The notes under the pieces were generated by a model. The model saw only the letters and a program-made list of their open reading frames with translations, was not told the DNA's origin and searched no databases. Below are positions 1 to 12,335 of a DNA stretch of 64,000 nucleotides, one piece after another (position 1 is the stretch's first letter; each line of letters begins with the position of its first letter). The position numbers were made by a program, and so were the translations under genes. Location: NCBI RefSeq assembly GCF_048771995.1, contig NC_133030.1:59490001-59554000 (forward strand), written 5' to 3'. The DNA comes from Taeniopygia guttata. Taxonomy: Eukaryota > Chordata > Aves > Passeriformes > Estrildidae.

Positions 1-412
1 CCCTGTTGTGCTAAACCAGATCAGTATTATTGACCTTGACAACAATGCCTGAAAGGTTTAGTGACAATCCATTCTGTATCAACGAGCACACAGAGCTGCT
101 GTTTGTGGGCTGGGGGTGCAGAGATCGGCTTGCAGTGACAGGGCACGGAGTAAAAAGGTTTAATGCATCCATCTGAACGTGAATTGGATCGTACCCTCCT
201 GACATGAGATCCCCAGCCCCAGGGAGAGCCCTGCCCGGCGCTGTGGGGCCGCATTAGTGGCTCGTGATGGCCACGAGAAGAAACAGAGCATGACAAGAGC
301 TAAATAACATCAGAGCAGGGAAATGGCCAGGATTCCCCCAGCCCCTGTGCTCTCCTAGACTTTTTAATACGTGGAAAGCAATGAAATGCCTTTATATTGC
401 CTTTGAAACAGC

Positions 413-436
413 TATTTTATTTTATTTTATTTTTAA
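413..436 (+). repeat. (TATTT)n microsatellite
   Basis: About four to five TTTTA pentamers. Confidence 0.8.
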
Positions 437-774
437 ATAAGCGTTGTGGCAGTGGATGTGTCACGATGGAAAAAAAGCATCCATAGGTGGCTGATGTTTA
501 GCTGCTCTCCCACGTTTAACTCCAGTCCTCAGCCTGTGTATGCCCTTACACCTGCTCTGGGGCAAGAGGTCCCTGCTAATCGAATTCTTCTTTTCCTCTT
601 TTCTTCCCCATGGCCTCTCCAAAATGATCAACAAAAATAAGGGTTGAAACTCTGGCCTCAGCAAAGGCAAATTGAATGTGCCCCTGGTGTCAGTGGGGGC
701 AGGATTTCACTTGTTCAGTCAGAAACAGGTTTTGCCAGAGTCCTGACTCTTTCCCCTCGAGTTATGGTGATTAT

Positions 775-808
775 GGGGGGAGAGGGGAAGGGGGAAGGGA
801 GAGGGAAG
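775..808 (+). repeat. G-rich homopurine tract
   Basis: Uninterrupted A/G run with several GGGG blocks. Capable of G-quadruplex or triplex structure in principle. Confidence 0.75.
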
Positions 809-833
809 TGCTATAATAGATAAAGAGGTGGAT

Positions 834-847
834 AAAAAAAAAAAAAA
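834..847 (+). repeat. Poly(A) run
   Basis: Fourteen A following GGTGGAT. Confidence 0.85.
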
Positions 848-1449
848 GAAGCCTCACACACAGTGATAAAATGTACACTGACTATTGTTATTCTGGTGGT
901 TTATAATAAAATTTGGAAAACGAGGCACATGAAGAAAAGAAGACGAGATAAAAAAATTAAGGGCTTTTGTTTCAGAGTTAACCTTTCTCTGGTTTAAGGA
1001 ATTATAAATAATCCCTCCTAAAGGGCTGGGTTACCTCCCATCATTAGTCTTATTTCCACAATGCCTGTTTCATCATGTTCATTTCAGGGTCAAAAAAATC
1101 CACCTTGAAAAGCCAGCAGCACCCAGCAGATTTCCCTGAGATCCATGCAGGGAGATTTATTTGCCAGCCCTTACACTCTTCCAGCATTGGGAAACCAACC
1201 CAGGCTTTGTGTGTTTGGCCTCAGGGTGCCTTTCCCTGGATTATTGTGTCTGGAAGTAGCATGGAAGCAAACTAACAGCTCCTCATGGTCTCTTCTGGAG
1301 GTTCAGGATTGCTGCCCAAGGATCAACAGCTTCTCTTTTAATGGATGTATTATTGACTTGGTGTGATTGAAAACATTTGGGAAGAAGAGGGGTCACTCAC
1401 TGCAGCACAAATCCCAGGACTGGAGAACAGGGAGTACAGAGACATCATT

Positions 1450-1932
1450 GTCCAGGGAGGCCACCAAGGTGATCCAAGGGCTGGAATCCTCTGCTGAGGA
1501 GACAGGCTGAGAGAGCAGGGGCTGTTCAGCCTGGAGAAGTTCCAGGGAGACCTTAAAACCCCTCCCAGTGCCGAAACTGGCTGCAGGAGAGCTGGAGAGG
1601 GGCTGTTTACCAAGGCATGGAGGGGTAGGACAGGGGGAAATGGCTTCAAACTGACAGAAGACAGTTTTAGATGGGATGTTAGGGAAAAATTCTTCCCTGT
1701 GAGGGTGGTGAGGCCCTGGTACAGGCTGCCCAGAGAAGCTGTGGATGATTCCATCATCTTGTTCCAACTCCTCTGCCATGGACAGGGAAACCTTCCACCT
1801 GACAAGGCCCCACCTAATCTGGCCTGGAACACTCCCAGGGATGGGGCAGCCACAGCTTCCCTGGCAACCTGTGCCAGTGCATCTTTAAGGCTCCTTCCAG
1901 CCCAAACCATTCCCTGATTCCATGATTCTTCC
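1450..1932 (+). mobile_element. CR1 LINE 3' fragment with an internally inverted segment
   Basis: Matches the CR1 3' region in order: GTCCAGGGAGGCCACCAAGG, then CAGGCTGAGAGAGC, then TTCAGCCTGGAGAAG, then AATTCTTCCCTGTGAGGGTG, and a terminal ATTCCATGATTCT. The part from about 1747 to 1879 is in reverse orientation relative to both sides. 5'-truncated, as usual for CR1. Confidence 0.9.
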
Positions 1933-2496
1933 CACCTATGTAGGGACAAGAGACTAAACTTGGATGAACATTTGTTTGCACACACACTTCCAAGCCCCAG
2001 TGTTTAGAGACCCCTAGAAATCCCAACCTCCTTTCCTTCTCAAAAAGAACAGCACGGTGTGACCCTCCCAGTTAAAGATGTTTCTCTATTTCATATTTCA
2101 CCTGCATGAGCTCATTTGATTCCTGCAGTGGCAGAAAGTACAGAGAATTGCCAAAAGAGAGCTTTGACCATGGTGAGCTCAGCAGCACTGCACATCTCTG
2201 GCAAGGAGAGAATCACCCCCACCACTTACAGCATTAATTTAGTGCCACACAACTGCTGCAAGTCCAAGAAATCCAGCTTGGATGGCTGGTGAAGCAAATT
2301 CGTGCTTCAGTTTGCAGATCAAAGGGGTCTTGGTGAAAACTAAGGCACAGGTTATTTGAAATTCAGTCTCAGCTGAAATAAGCCACTGTAGGGTTTCCCA
2401 CCTCCAGTTGTGTAGTGTCGGAATCTGTGGATATTGGTGATTCCGAGATTGTAGAAAGTCTCTGTCTTTCTGCCCCGCTGCCAAAGCAGAAGCCAT

Positions 2497-3563
2497 AATT
2501 GGTCTGTGCTGGTTTCAAGGCTGTTTATTCTGTTTATCTCTAACATGTTCTGCTGCCCTGCCGCAGCTCTGTCCTGCAGGGCAGCGTGTGGGGCTCTGCC
2601 CTCAGTGGGATGGTACAAACATTAAATACCACAAACTACCTGTGCTGGATTTACAATAACGTGCCAATATCTGTCACCTACGTTGAACAGTGTGTCCCCA
2701 GCCTGAACCAACAGAAAAATGCCAACACCACAGTGAAACATGGAGGGCATGAAGAAGGAGGAAAAGGACAAGACACACCCAATTTCCTCCATCTTGTCCC
2801 CTCTGAACCCCTAATCTAGAAATCTAAAATTTTACTTTTGCACCCGTGTCACACTTAATTATTACTCTTATCAAACACTCAGAGCTTGTAATTGATCCTG
2901 TAAGATTGAAAACTCTTTTCCATGGACAGAGATCACAGACAGTGTCTCTGGGGGCTCTGTCCAGGGGGGTTCCTGACCCCTGCCAGGGTCCCAGACCTGC
3001 CAGGGCAGCCAGAGGGAAGCCCTGGATTCCCACAGTGTAGCAGAGGATGAACAAAACCCCCCAAAAGTCAAGGAAAGGAGGAGGAGGAAAAGTGAAAAGA
3101 TGAATCATTCCATCTCCAGCAGCCTCCCGAGCGGTCTATTTGTTCTTCCTTCGCCACCCACAACAACACCGGGGCTCTGGCTCGCCTTCAGCCCGCGGTT
3201 ACCGGCACCGGGGCAGGGCTCCAGCCCTTCGTGCCATTCGCAGTGAGGGATCGGGATCCTCCAGCTGTCAGCCTTCAGGAGCACACATCATCACGGGGTA
3301 TGATTATCTGCAGGTGCTTTTATTGAGAGCTCTGGGAATCAGGGGTACAGACCCAAATCTGACTCGGACACAGCTTTCGAGCTGAACGTATTTTATATTC
3401 TATCGTTATATAGCTTACATATTCATTATTAAACTTATATTGTTCTATTGTATACATTGACATGAGTTTATCGTGATCTTTCTTAGGTCCCTGACCACAG
3501 TTTCTCATGATTATTCTTTCTGATTAAACAGTAATGATATTTAATTACTAAACAAGCGTCACA
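2497..3563 (-). mobile_element. Possible endogenous-retrovirus fragment ending in an LTR (3141-3563)
   Basis: On the minus strand, 3563-3141 begins TG and ends CA. It has a TATAAAA-like box around 3396-3384, then AATAAA at 3324-3319, then a GC-rich tail, the order expected of U3-R-U5 in an LTR. Flanks read TCTATT and TCTAAA, a possible six-base target duplication with two differences. The adjacent 2497-3140 is compositionally unlike its surroundings and could be further element sequence, but no retroviral protein is legible. Boundaries and family are uncertain. Confidence 0.42.
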
Positions 3564-4152
3564 TCTAAAAATTATATCATTTATCATATACTAGCTACAC
3601 AGTGCAGTTCTAGCAAGTACTAGTTCTTCATGTGCTTAAGGCATTTATTTTTCCAGGGCCTACTAAGCTTATTTTCCATTTAACCCTAAATCCCCATGAT
3701 TTAAAAACCCTTTTACTATCACAGCTTTGTGCGGCTGCAGCGCTGCATGCACCGGGGCACGGCACAGAGGGGAGGGAAATGGGATTTAGGGGGAACAAAA
3801 GGGAATCAGTGCTCCCCACCTCCGGGCTGGGACACACCAAACCCCGAGTAGGGCTGGCAGGGGTGGCAGGCAGCTACACCTGCCTGGCCACAGTGAGCAC
3901 ATTGCTGCGGGCAAACGCTGCCAGAAACAATTTAAAGTTGTAATGGAGGATGCTGCTGATGGAGGGTGGTCAGCCCAGGCAGCGATCACCTGCCTGATGT
4001 AACACAAACAGTGCCCCTTAAAGGAGAAAATTAATTTTAGAACCCTTCTAGACTGTTCAGCCATCAGTGTTAGAAGTCCCAGATTAAGAAAATCGTGCCA
4101 TTAAAGCAAAACAGATTATCTCTTAAAAGGAAAGAACCTCTCCCTCCTCACC

Positions 4153-4217
4153 ATCATCTTACATTTACTATTAAATCATCTTACCTTTACTATTAAATCA
4201 TCTTACCTTTACTATTA
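4153..4217 (+). repeat. 22-bp tandem repeat, three copies
   Basis: Units of ATCATCTTACMTTTACTATTA start at 4153, 4175 and 4197. The second and third are identical and the first differs by one base. Confidence 0.92.
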
Positions 4218-4556
4218 TTTCCCACACCTCCCCAGCCCCTGACAGCAGGGTTTCCCATCTCTGGGTGCCTCATGCTGCCTCTTTGTTTTGCAGAAGCTCC
4301 TGGAATTTGCCTGTTGCACCCACATCCCTTTGTTCTGTGGCAGCAACTCTCCTCAGCCAGGGCTGATCCATGACTGGTGAGCCTGAGCTCTGCTGTAAAA
4401 TAAATGAACAGTGACAATGATAACCACAGGAAAGTGAGAACTGAGATGATTTAGGCTTGCAGCTCTGTCCTTTGATTTGGTTTGATGCAGCAAGTCCAGG
4501 CACGGATGAACCAGGGATGAAGTGCTCCCCTCTTAGCCCTGGCTTTGTGGCACACA

Positions 4557-4692
4557 CAGAATCACAAGTGGTTTATGTTGAAAGGACCTTAAAGATCATC
4601 TCCAACCCCTGCCACGGGCAGGGACATCTTCCATTAGACCAGGTTGTCCAGGGCCCCACCCAGCCTGGCCATTCTTTGCACATACCTGAATC
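4557..4692 (-). mobile_element. CR1 LINE 3' end, minus orientation
   Basis: Reverse-complement CR1 terminus: AGAATCACA, GTTGAAAGGACCTTAAAGAT, then the CTGCCACGGGCAGGGAC and AGACCAGGTTGTCCAGGGCC blocks. About 135 bp survive. Confidence 0.85.
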
Positions 4693-4732
4693 AAAGGTGT
4701 GGCCTGTCTTTCCCTCCCAGAAAAATCCCAAC

Positions 4733-5012
4733 AAAAATCCCAATGGCCTTAAGCTGAAAGTCAGTAGGTTTACATGGGATATTAGGAAGGAATTCTTCCC
4801 TGTGAAGGGGATGAGGCCCTGGCACAGGGTGCCCCAAAGGAGCTGTGGATGCCCCTGGATCCCTGGAAGTGTTCCAGGCCAGGTTGGATGGGTCTTGGAG
4901 CAACCTGGGATAGTGGAAGGTGTCCCTGCCACGGCAGGAGGGTGGAATGAGCCCATCCATAAGGTCCCTTCCAAGCCAAACCATCTGATAATTCCACGGC
5001 TCTGTGATCCAG
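4733..5012 (+). mobile_element. CR1 LINE 3' end, plus orientation
   Basis: Contains GAATTCTTCCCTGTGAAGGG, GGCCCTGGCACAGGGTGCCC, CAGGCCAGGTTGGATGGGTC and a worn terminal octamer region (ATTCCACGGCTCTGTGATCC). Lies head-to-head with the minus copy at 4557-4692, making an inverted repeat. Confidence 0.9.
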
Positions 5013-8000
5013 GGGAGGGCAGCAGTACTGAAGCTGCTTTCTCTGAACGTCCCTAAGGCAGCAGCTCACAGCAGACAAGGAGAGCAGCTCTGAGCTCTGC
5101 TGAGCTCAGCACAGCCTCCTCCTAAAGCCCCTGAGTTACCCCTGCCAGAGCTCTGCTCCCCCCGACAGGAGCGTGCCTGCTGCTGGCTGGGGAAACTCAG
5201 CTCAGGCACCGTCCTGCTCTTCTGCAGATGCTTCTGACTCATGCTGATCTCCCAGAGATTAGGGAACTCAGCTTTTGAAGTGCTCTGAAACATGTGTTAT
5301 AGAAGAAAATAAATTAATTGAAGCAACATTGGTCTGAGCCCTATCAAGGCCGAGATCAGACAGAGGAAGGAGGAATGTCCTTTTTTCCATGGTTCCCTCT
5401 GACCCATGGGCTGGAGGAGGAAGTGGGCAGATATTTTTAACGGAGACATTACATCACCTTTTTTTTTATATTCTCCATCTGTATGAACTGTAGGACAAAG
5501 TGGAGCCAAATGTAATTATTCCTAAAGAAATGAAGGCATGAGCACATGCAGAGTGTCACGGTGGAGATCCCAGTAGGGGAATTTTCCCAGTTTGGCTTTT
5601 CTCTGGGCCAAATGAAGATCTGTCCCTCCTTCCTACCACCTCCACCTCTCCCCACAAACCTGCAGAGCTCCCAGGACACCTGGCCATGCCCAGGACTATC
5701 TGTGCACTCAGTGAGATTGGTGTGACTTAAAACCAGGAGTCACTGGGAAATAAATCTCTTGGGGGACACTCCTTCTCTTGGGTATTTGAAACAGCAGTCT
5801 CGGCCTTGCCAATTGATGCAGTAAACATTTTTCCTGTGAACAAGTTATTCTAAACTAGAAATTAACAGCATAAAAAAATTAATAAAACCTGCCTGTCTCC
5901 AAATTGGACTTGATCCCAAGTACTGTAGGAAATGGGCTCACCAGTGGGATGAGGATCCTATTCCATATGAAGCCCTCACCAGGTTTTTGCCTGTTTCTCC
6001 ATGGTTTGCCCAGGTCACCCCACCAGGACCCTTAGAGGTTTTCCTCAGCTGCTGAACAGAGGAGCACAGAAATGGGTCAGAGGCTGCACTGCAGCATTCT
6101 TGGAGTTTTCAGGTTCACCTGGATCCCAGACATGACAACAGCCTGTCTGCTTGTCCCACCCCACTGCCTCGCTCTGCCTGGCTCTCCCAGAAGAGGATTT
6201 TTCCAGCCCAGGAGCAGAATTGCAGACATGGTTCCCATGGAAAGGCTTTGACCTCTCTGAGTGAAGGAATTTGCTCAGTAAGAAGCACTGCAGACCACAG
6301 GTGTGGGTTTACCATATTGCAGCACCCTGATTTTCTCAGCACACTGAAATTGCAAGGTTTTTTCTTTTTTTTATCAGAGGCTAACAGGTTCAGCCTGTAT
6401 GAATATAGGAGACGACCAGCTTTGGATTGTCTCTTAATTTTCTATTTATTACATTTGATTTTCTATTAACTTTTTAATAATTCTATCCGTTTTTCTATAA
6501 TATTTCTATTAGTTTTTCTCTTTTGATTTTCTGTTTCATTTCCTCTGCTACTTTTTCATCTTTCTGCTTTATAATCAGCTGAGATGAACAGACAGTTCTG
6601 GCCTCTTCCCATTGATTACACAGGACTGTTTTGGTTTTCATTACCTTGTTTTTGTTCTGGAAATCATACCCTGTCTGCAAAGAGAAAGAGAAGGCAAGAA
6701 CAGCATTTTGACCCTCAGATTTCTCTCCAGTTTTCTAGTGCTGAAATGTCTGGACCTTGTTTTCACATCAGCTGCTTTTTCTACTGCTCAGCTCTGCAGC
6801 AGCCAGACTTTGAGACAACACCCCAGATCCAGCATTCCCCACTAACCAGGAGAACGAGGCCATCCTATTCTAGGACACCTCCCTGAGAACACACTGACAA
6901 TTATTTGAAGCACAGGAGGGAAAGGGGTGAGAAAACTTCAGCAGTGAGAGAGAGGCTGTTCCACAAGCATTTACAAGTCTGGTTTATAAACAGATTACTG
7001 CAGGAAAGTTCAGCACTTACAGCTGGCTGGAAAAACCCCTGAAATGTAGATTCCTTTGACTCTCCCTTCTGCAACAGTTGGGACTCAGTCTGAAATTCAA
7101 ATTAACTTTCATAGCCGGCCTACAATTCTATTTTGTGCCCCAAAGCAAAATCTCCTGCATAATTGTGTGTATTTAGGTCACTTCTCCATTGTTCGCTTCT
7201 GCAAAGAAAATCGCTGATCTGCCAGTGGAGAAAATTCCTAATACAGTTTTCCAAAGCACTCCTGCAATTAGAGATTGTGCTCCTAAATGAGACTGGAACA
7301 TAGGCATGGATTTGCTTGGGAAATGTCTTGAGACTTTTTGTGTCTGTTTTTGACAGCAGTGACTTCATTTAAATACAGATTGTATTTGACATTTATACAG
7401 GGCTGAGCTTGTTTGCCAAACTTTATTAAAATAAGTATTTATCCTACTTTCATAATTTAATCAAATATTGGCCATAAGTATGTAATATTTGTAAATATTA
7501 ATCTAACTAATTAACATTTAATCTAGAGAAATAACATCATCTTTTGCTGTTCAAAGGTTCTTTTCAGTGCAAATTTTTCCCTACACTTAATGCTGAGTTA
7601 AGTTCTTTTGTTTCTAAATTTCTGCTGGGGTTGGTACCTCCTGTTTATGCCTGACTGTACAGCACCAACCACATGTATGGGCAGATCCACATAAACATTT
7701 TAACTGCTCCAGGTATCAAATTAAAATATTCTGAGCTGATTGCAATGACAAAGAAACCTCTCCTGGAGGCTCAGTTAATTGGCTGAGACCAAGGATCTAC
7801 ACAAAGCAAAGCTGTATCTCTGGGTCTTGCAATGAACTAAGCAGCATGACTCAAAATTTATATCTTTTTACATCTTAGAAACCCATGGCTTGTGGCTTCA
7901 TAAATATTTTTTGTGAATGTGCTCCAGAACAGGCCCAAACATTGTGCAAAAGGCCCCACCAGAGCTGCACTTCAGGGCAATGACACCAAAGGTTGGGCGG

Positions 8001-9067
8001 TGGAAAGTCAAAAGCTGATGCTGCATGTACATTTCTAGGCATTAATTAAAAAATCAAATCAAATCACTGCCACCCCACCCCCTCCAGACACGTGCTAGGG
8101 ACAACAAAGCAAGGCAGATCTACCTCAGGATGCTGGGAGAGAGGGGAAAAAGAATCAGGTCAAAGCACACAATGTACAAATCCTTGCGATGCCGTAGGGC
8201 ACAGCATGCAACGACCTCAGACTGTTCTGAAAATCGATTACAGAAGGCCTTCAGCTGAATGCAGTCAATGACCCTCTCCCTGCACGGCAGCAGAAAACAG
8301 CCACATCTTCCCTGAGCTCACACAGACCAGGGGTCCCAGCCCAGGATCCTCGTGGTGGCCAGGAAAAGGGGACAACTATGGGAACAGCCCCTTCCAGCTA
8401 CTCTTCCTCAGAGCAGGAGAAGAAAACATGGGCTTTCTTTTTGAAAAGATTTGATTTCTATGAGATCGAAGTAGATGAACCCCAGTTTTCCTCTTCCCCT
8501 TTGGAAAAACATCACCAGCTGTGCTGGGGGTCATAGATGTAATAGATGTAATAGACAAAGAACGTGTTTAATTCAGGAACTACAACTGCCTAGTGAAATA
8601 TATGTCAAAAGAGACAGCTGGCCTGAAGGCTGGGCTGCCCTGTGCCTTTGTCTTAAGGTTTTGTCTGGCTACAAGTACAGGAGAAGTGGGACTGGTGGAA
8701 TGGGGTGAGTTTCAGCTGGTACCTCCAATTGCCAGTGCCTGCTTTTTTGCACTTAGAGGATTTGTAACTCCTGCCCAGTTCCAGCTGTTCTGCTCAGGCA
8801 GTGAAAGCTGTGACCAACACACAGTGATGAAGTTTGGTGCCAGGGAGAACAGTCAGACACAGGGGAGAACCACTGAATCAATCTCTGGGGAGAACAGAAT
8901 GGTGATTTGGGTAGCAAAGAAGTGGCAACCCTTAGACTCTTGATGCTCCCAACAGACACAGAAAAATTAGTTTGGTTGTGTTACTGGTGGGCAGATACTC
9001 TGCTTCTGGTAATTGTTTCCATCATCCTCATTAGAGTAGAACTGGTGAAGTTTTTGGTTCAGTGCCA
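5013..9067. other. Intergenic stretch downstream of PPM1A, nothing recognised
   Basis: Four kb with no open frame over about 116 codons, no repeat family and no RNA gene that I can identify. It contains only short T-rich and A-rich words and a small duplicated nonamer near 8533. Confidence 0.5.
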
Positions 9068-9598
9068 TGCATTGAGGCTGCTCTCTCCATCAGTGCTGCA
9101 CCTCCAATCCTTGGGTCAGTTTTGTGCCCTTCAGGATAAGAAAGACATTGAGGAGCTGGAGTTTGTCCAGGGAAGAGGCTGGAGCACAATCTGATGAGGA
9201 GCAGCTGAGGGAGCTGGAGGGGCTCAGCCTGGAGAAAAGGAGGCTCAGGAGGGACCTCCTGGCTCTGCACAGCTCCTGACAGGAGGGTGGAGCAAGGTGG
9301 GGGTCAGGCTCTGCTCCCAGGGAACAGGGGACAGGACAAGGGGAAGTGGCCTCAAGTTGTGCCAGGTGAGATTTAGATTGGGTTTTAGGGAAAAAATTCA
9401 TTAGAAGGGTTGTCAAGCACTGGAACAGGCTGCCAGGGAAGTAATGGAGCTACTGACACTGGGGGTGTTTAAAAGATGTGTGAATGTGGCACTTGGGGAC
9501 ACGGGTTAGTGGTGGCATGGGCAGTGCTGGGTTTACAGATGGACTTGATGACCTTAGAGATGTTTTCCAATGTAAATGATTCTATGATCCAATGAATT
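9068..9598 (+). mobile_element. CR1 LINE 3' fragment
   Basis: Over 500 bp of CR1 3' sequence: GACATTGAGGAGCTGGAG, GAGCAGCTGAGGGAGCTGG, AGCCTGGAGAAAAGGAGGCT, GGCCTCAAGTTGTGCCAGG, TGGAACAGGCTGCCAGGGAA, and the end AAATGATTCTATGATCC. It belongs to a different CR1 subfamily (TTTCCAATGTAAATGATTC ending) from the copies at 1450 and 49755. Confidence 0.92.
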
Positions 9599-11078
9599 GA
9601 GAATAAGGTTGGAGAGCATTACTTGCGCAGAACTCATAAATTGGAGCACAGGAATTACATCACTTAAAACCACACGCTCTTCAAACACTGAGAACATGAT
9701 ACAGTAGCATGATACACCAGACTAAGCACATTTTCCAGGAAATTTTGCAAAAAACTTTTGAAGTCAAGCAGTACTGAAATTTAAAAAAAAAAATCAAAAA
9801 GCGTCAGAAGCAGCTCCATTAATCTTTTTTTGCGTCAGCTAACATAGACTGTGCAACTGTGTCTTCTGTTGTTTCTCTTTCTTCTTTCAGCAAATCCCCC
9901 AGAGCAGCAGAGGAAATGAGTTGTGAGCTCCGTGGCACACAAACATCTGCAGGGGTTTAGTCCTGAGCACGCGAGGAGCTGCCTGGCTCAGCTGGGAATG
10001 ATGCTCAGCACACGCTGCAGGGCTCTGCCAGCAGGGATCCACCCAGGCAATGGGCACAGCCTGGCCAGACGGGCTGAGAGGGGTGTTCACACCATCTGTG
10101 AGCTCCCTGCCTGCAGGAAACTCAGTTTGGTTTTTAGAGGTGCCTCAAACCCTGTGAGAGGGTCCAGCCTGCAGAGAATAGAGGAGAACCTTCTCAGTCT
10201 CCACAGCTGCCTGAGGGAGGGTGCAGCCAGGTGGGGCCATGTAGAATGAGACTGTTCCTAGTATGAGAAAACCTAGAAAATACAGAGAAGATGCAAGAGG
10301 GAACAGTTCCTAACACTGAGGGGATTTTCAGACTTTTACAGAATAGTCTGGCAGCTTCAGGCCAAAAAGAGATGGACAAGGGAGAAAAATCAAAGGGCTC
10401 AGATGCACAGGAGAGGTGGCAGAAGGAATGTGCTCCACTGCATGCAGAGCAAGAGGCAGCCACAGGACAAGACCCAGCTGATCCCTGGGTAAAGGGAATA
10501 TAAAAATCAGGCTAAAGGCTACAGTCTATCTAGAAACCAGGTGATAAGGCGAGTACACCCCTTATCAAATGCTAATATGAAAGCTCTGTAGTAGCTATTT
10601 GACAATAAACGTTGGGCTGGGGCCTGGGGCGGGTTTATTCTGGCGCTGAACTCATGCCCATGCTGAGGTTTTTGGGTGCAGGCAAACTGAGACCCTCAGC
10701 CTAATATCTGAAACATCCATTGGGCTAGCACCTATCAGTATTTCCTTACAGAACAATAAAGTTTTCATACTAAAATTCCCATGAGCTTGAAGAGTGTAGA
10801 AGCATTAAGTTAATACATTTCTGCAATTAAACATTTACATTACTTTAATTCATGCTGCACATCTAATTGATATTACTCTCTCTAAAAGCCTTCTAAATCA
10901 GCCTTCTGCTTTGGTTTTATTTTCTCCCTGAAACTGATTCTTGACATCTGACCAGTCTCCAGTTCTTTACTGGGAGTTAACAACAACCAGCTGGGGGGGT
11001 GGACTTCACTTGCTTTCTTATTCCAATTATATATAGTTTGCTAAGACAGCTGTAGGTGAGCATTAAAATCCCCCAAAT

Positions 11079-11119
11079 TAAAAACAAAAAAACAAAACAA
11101 AACAAACCCCCAAAAAAAC
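11079..11119 (+). repeat. (CAAAA)n-like A-rich repeat
   Basis: Irregular CAAAA/CAAAAAA units ending in C-rich breaks. Confidence 0.75.
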
Positions 11120-12276
11120 CAACTTTGAAACAACTGCAAATACAAAGATCCAAAACCCATTCTGAAGTGCACATTTCCAGATACTTACAACATGAGCTAA
11201 AACATTCTCAGGATTAAGACTGATTTAAGTTGATGGTGTCACTTCATACTCCTCAGGAAACCGACTTCTCCTGTATCCCTGACAGGGATGATCACCAGAA
11301 GAATAAATTACTCTTCTAAAATAATACTTCAAAAGGCTTCTGGCATTTTGGAAAAGGTAATTTGGGTAAGAGGGAAATGCAGGGGAAAACAAAACTCCAC
11401 AGCTCAAAAGACTTGGAGGATAGACTTGTTCAAATAATCCTATTCCTCTTGGCTCAGAAACTCCACAGGTTGTTTTAAAAACAAACCAGAACATGTTTTG
11501 TTTCCTTAAAAGCCTTTTTTAAAAATGTTTTATTGCATGCTTGTAATATACCCTGGATTGTTTTGCTACTTTCTTATAGTATGGGACAGGAGTCAATTTT
11601 CAGAGGAAGGTGAGCGTGCTCACTGAGTTCCACTTGGTGTTCACGAGCCAGAACAAACTCTGATGTTCTGCTCAGAGTAAGAGGGAAGAGCCATGGAGCA
11701 GCTTCAGCGAGGTGACACCTATAAAGACAAGCAGCAGGACACTGGACAGTGTCACAAACACTTCTATTCCTAAGGAGCAGGGGTAAAGACAAGAAAACAC
11801 AGAGCTAATTGTATTTTCTTCATATCTGCTCTACTGTTCAAATAAACTCCCTGTTTCAAATGTTTGTTCAGCAAACCCTTAATTCCAGACAAGTCTAAGT
11901 TGTAGGTCACAAAGTTTTCAGTCCTGTTTAATAGGATTAAAAACCTGTAGCAAGCGTTTTGTTCAAGTAGAGCACATACCCCAGAAAAAGCTGCTAACTG
12001 GTAAAAGAGAATAAATCTCTCCCATAGCTGTGGCTAAGTAGAACCTTTGAAAGGCTGCAGATAATTTTAAGCTTTACCACTTCCAGTAAAAACACTGGGA
12101 AGTTTTCACTGAAATTGGTACATACAAATTAACTTCATCAGTATAGGAATTCTCATTATTTTGGTGAACTTCCAGCCCTGCAAGCTCACAAATGAGAGCC
12201 AAGCACCACGTTCACCCACGTCCCAGAGCCTCTCCTGGGCACATGTATTTGCAGGGATAATTGTCTTCTTTATCAC

Positions 12277-12335
12277 AGAATCATGAAGGTTGGAAAAGAC
12301 TCTGAAATCGAGTCAAACCTTCAGTAAATCTAAGA
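12277..12335 (-). mobile_element. Short CR1 3' end remnant
   Basis: CACAGAATCATGAAGGTTGG followed by AAAAGACTCTGAAATCGAGT resembles the reverse complement of the CR1 terminus seen at 9068-9598. Only about 60 bp. Confidence 0.6.

Noticed and set aside
1350..1985. 211-codon minus-strand open frame
   Set aside because: Lies antisense across a CR1 3' fragment, with no recognisable protein.
4457..5056. 199-codon plus-strand open frame
   Set aside because: Runs through the head-to-head CR1 pair; the translation is that of CR1 non-coding 3' sequence.
10500..10760. Possible second LTR around an ACAATAAAC word and a GC-rich patch
   Set aside because: No convincing TG/CA ends or flanking duplication.
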